Source of the DNA: an uncultured bacterium
GTDB taxonomy: Bacteria > Desulfobacterota > Desulfobulbia > Desulfobulbales > Desulfobulbaceae
Assembly (NCBI GenBank): GCA_903896915.1
Contig: CAITZN010000495.1
Location: forward strand, 1 to 6,614
Length of the DNA stretch: 6,614 nucleotides
Reading direction: 5' to 3'
The position numbers and the translations under genes are program-made. Positions 5,817-6,614 of this stretch are shown piece after piece; positions within the stretch are counted from its first letter, which is position 1, and the number at the start of each line of letters is the position of its first letter. Below the pieces are notes generated by a model that was given only the letters and a program-made list of their open reading frames with translations, made no database searches and had not been told where the DNA came from.

Positions 5817-6614
5817 ATGGAAACAACAAGCAATCTCCTCAAGCAACGCCGTGAAAAAGCAGACTCCCTGGCAGCAGCAGGGGTCAACCTGTTCAGCAAC
5901 ACCTTCAAGAATCCCCAGCCGATCAGTGCCATCCTGCCCCAGGGCATGCCTCTGACAGCGGAGACGCACGACGACAGCGGCATTATCTACCGCGTTGCCG
6001 GCCGAGTGATGTCGATGCGCAAATTCGGCAAAGCCGCCTTTTTCCATCTCCAGGATGCCGAAAGCCGTATCCAGGTCTATGCCCGCCGTGACCTGTTGGG
6101 TGAAGAGGTGTTTGATCTGTTCAAAAAATGGGATGTCGGCGACATCGTCGGTATCGAAGGACAACTCTTCAAGACCAAGACCGGAGAGCTATCGCTCGAG
6201 GCCACCACCATGCAGATGATCACCAAATCACTGCGACCTCTGCCAGAGAAATTTCACGGTCTCACCGACGTCGAGACCCGGTATCGCCAGCGCTATGTCG
6301 ACCTGATCGTCAACCCCGAAGCGCGCGAAATTTTCAAAAAGCGGGTGGAGATCATCCGTCTGGTGCGCGAGTTCCTCAACAACCGCGGCTACATGGAAGT
6401 CGAAACCCCGATGATGCAGCCAGTCCCCGGCGGGGCGACTGCCAAACCGTTCAAAACCCACCATAATGCACTGGATATGGACCTGTTCCTGCGCATCGCT
6501 CCGGAACTCTATCTCAAGCGACTGCTGGTGGGAGGATTCGAGAAGGTCTTCGAGATCAACCGTAATTTCCGCAACGAAGGCCTGTCCACCCGTCACAATC
6601 CGGAATTCACCATG
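5817..6614 (+). CDS. lysS: Lysyl-tRNA synthetase, class II (3' end outside window)
   Basis: The first 266 residues of a class II lysyl-tRNA synthetase, which charges tRNA-Lys in the cytosol; full-length enzymes are roughly 500 residues. The N-terminal helix ([12 protein letters not shown]) leads into the OB-fold anticodon-binding domain (about 57-140), including [19 protein letters not shown] and [13 protein letters not shown]. It then continues with [20 protein letters not shown] (140-159). The catalytic domain shows motif 1 ([17 protein letters not shown], 191-207), [20 protein letters not shown] (214-233) and motif 2 beginning [16 protein letters not shown] (251-266), where the window stops. 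Motif 3 lies beyond. The match to E. coli LysS is strong across the whole visible part. The ATG at 5817 is the only plausible start: no start codon precedes it closely in frame and the protein begins at the expected place. No Shine-Dalgarno is visible. It follows rlmD on the same strand by 135 bp. Confidence 0.97.
   Translation, partial: METTSNLLKQRREKADSLAAAGVNLFSNTFKNPQPISAILPQGMPLTAETHDDSGIIYRVAGRVMSMRKFGKAAFFHLQDAESRIQVYARRDLLGEEVFDLFKKWDVGDIVGIEGQLFKTKTGELSLEATTMQMITKSLRPLPEKFHGLTDVETRYRQRYVDLIVNPEAREIFKKRVEIIRLVREFLNNRGYMEVETPMMQPVPGGATAKPFKTHHNALDMDLFLRIAPELYLKRLLVGGFEKVFEINRNFRNEGLSTRHNPEFTM

Noticed and set aside
5700..6164. 154-codon minus-strand frame over the lysS start
   Set aside because: It overlaps the strongly conserved N-terminus of lysS and has no family features.

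Overview
The window looks like a conserved chromosomal stretch from a Gram-negative bacterium. A sigma54-type response regulator, a PAS/GGDEF/EAL protein with Cys-rich sensor modules, and an Fe-S RlmD methyltransferase together resemble the Desulfuromonadales/Geobacter side of the former Deltaproteobacteria. That placement is an inference from gene style, not a sequence match. No mobile element, CRISPR array, tRNA or rRNA gene was seen.

Layout. Positions 1-157 are a short downstream region with no gene I can support. A long c-di-GMP signalling gene (158-2839) and an NtrC-family response regulator gene (2947-4305) both lie on the minus strand, with the regulator upstream of the signalling gene. 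A 74-bp divergent intergenic region (4306-4379) separates them from two plus-strand housekeeping genes. These are rlmD, a 23S rRNA m5U methyltransferase (4380-5681), and lysS, lysyl-tRNA synthetase (5817 to the window end, cut off after motif 2).

How the genes may work together. The regulator has an intact phosphoacceptor site, a complete AAA+ sigma54-activating core with GAFTGA, and a Fis-type HTH. No partner histidine kinase is in the window. Between it and the c-di-GMP gene there is a sigma54-like -24/-12 element with the correct 10-nt GG-to-GC spacing, and a perfect 14-bp palindrome just upstream of it. This suggests the regulator could directly drive the c-di-GMP gene. That product has an intact GGDEF and I-site but an EAL domain lacking several catalytic positions, so it is probably a diguanylate cyclase with a degenerate EAL module. 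Its N-terminal GAF-like and second PAS regions each carry a four-cysteine cluster, which hints at redox or metal sensing.

The plus-strand genes serve translation. The rlmD promoter candidate is placed so that transcription would begin at or very near its ATG, and no Shine-Dalgarno is visible. A leaderless mRNA is therefore possible. An inverted repeat sits in the promoter spacer and overlaps the -10.
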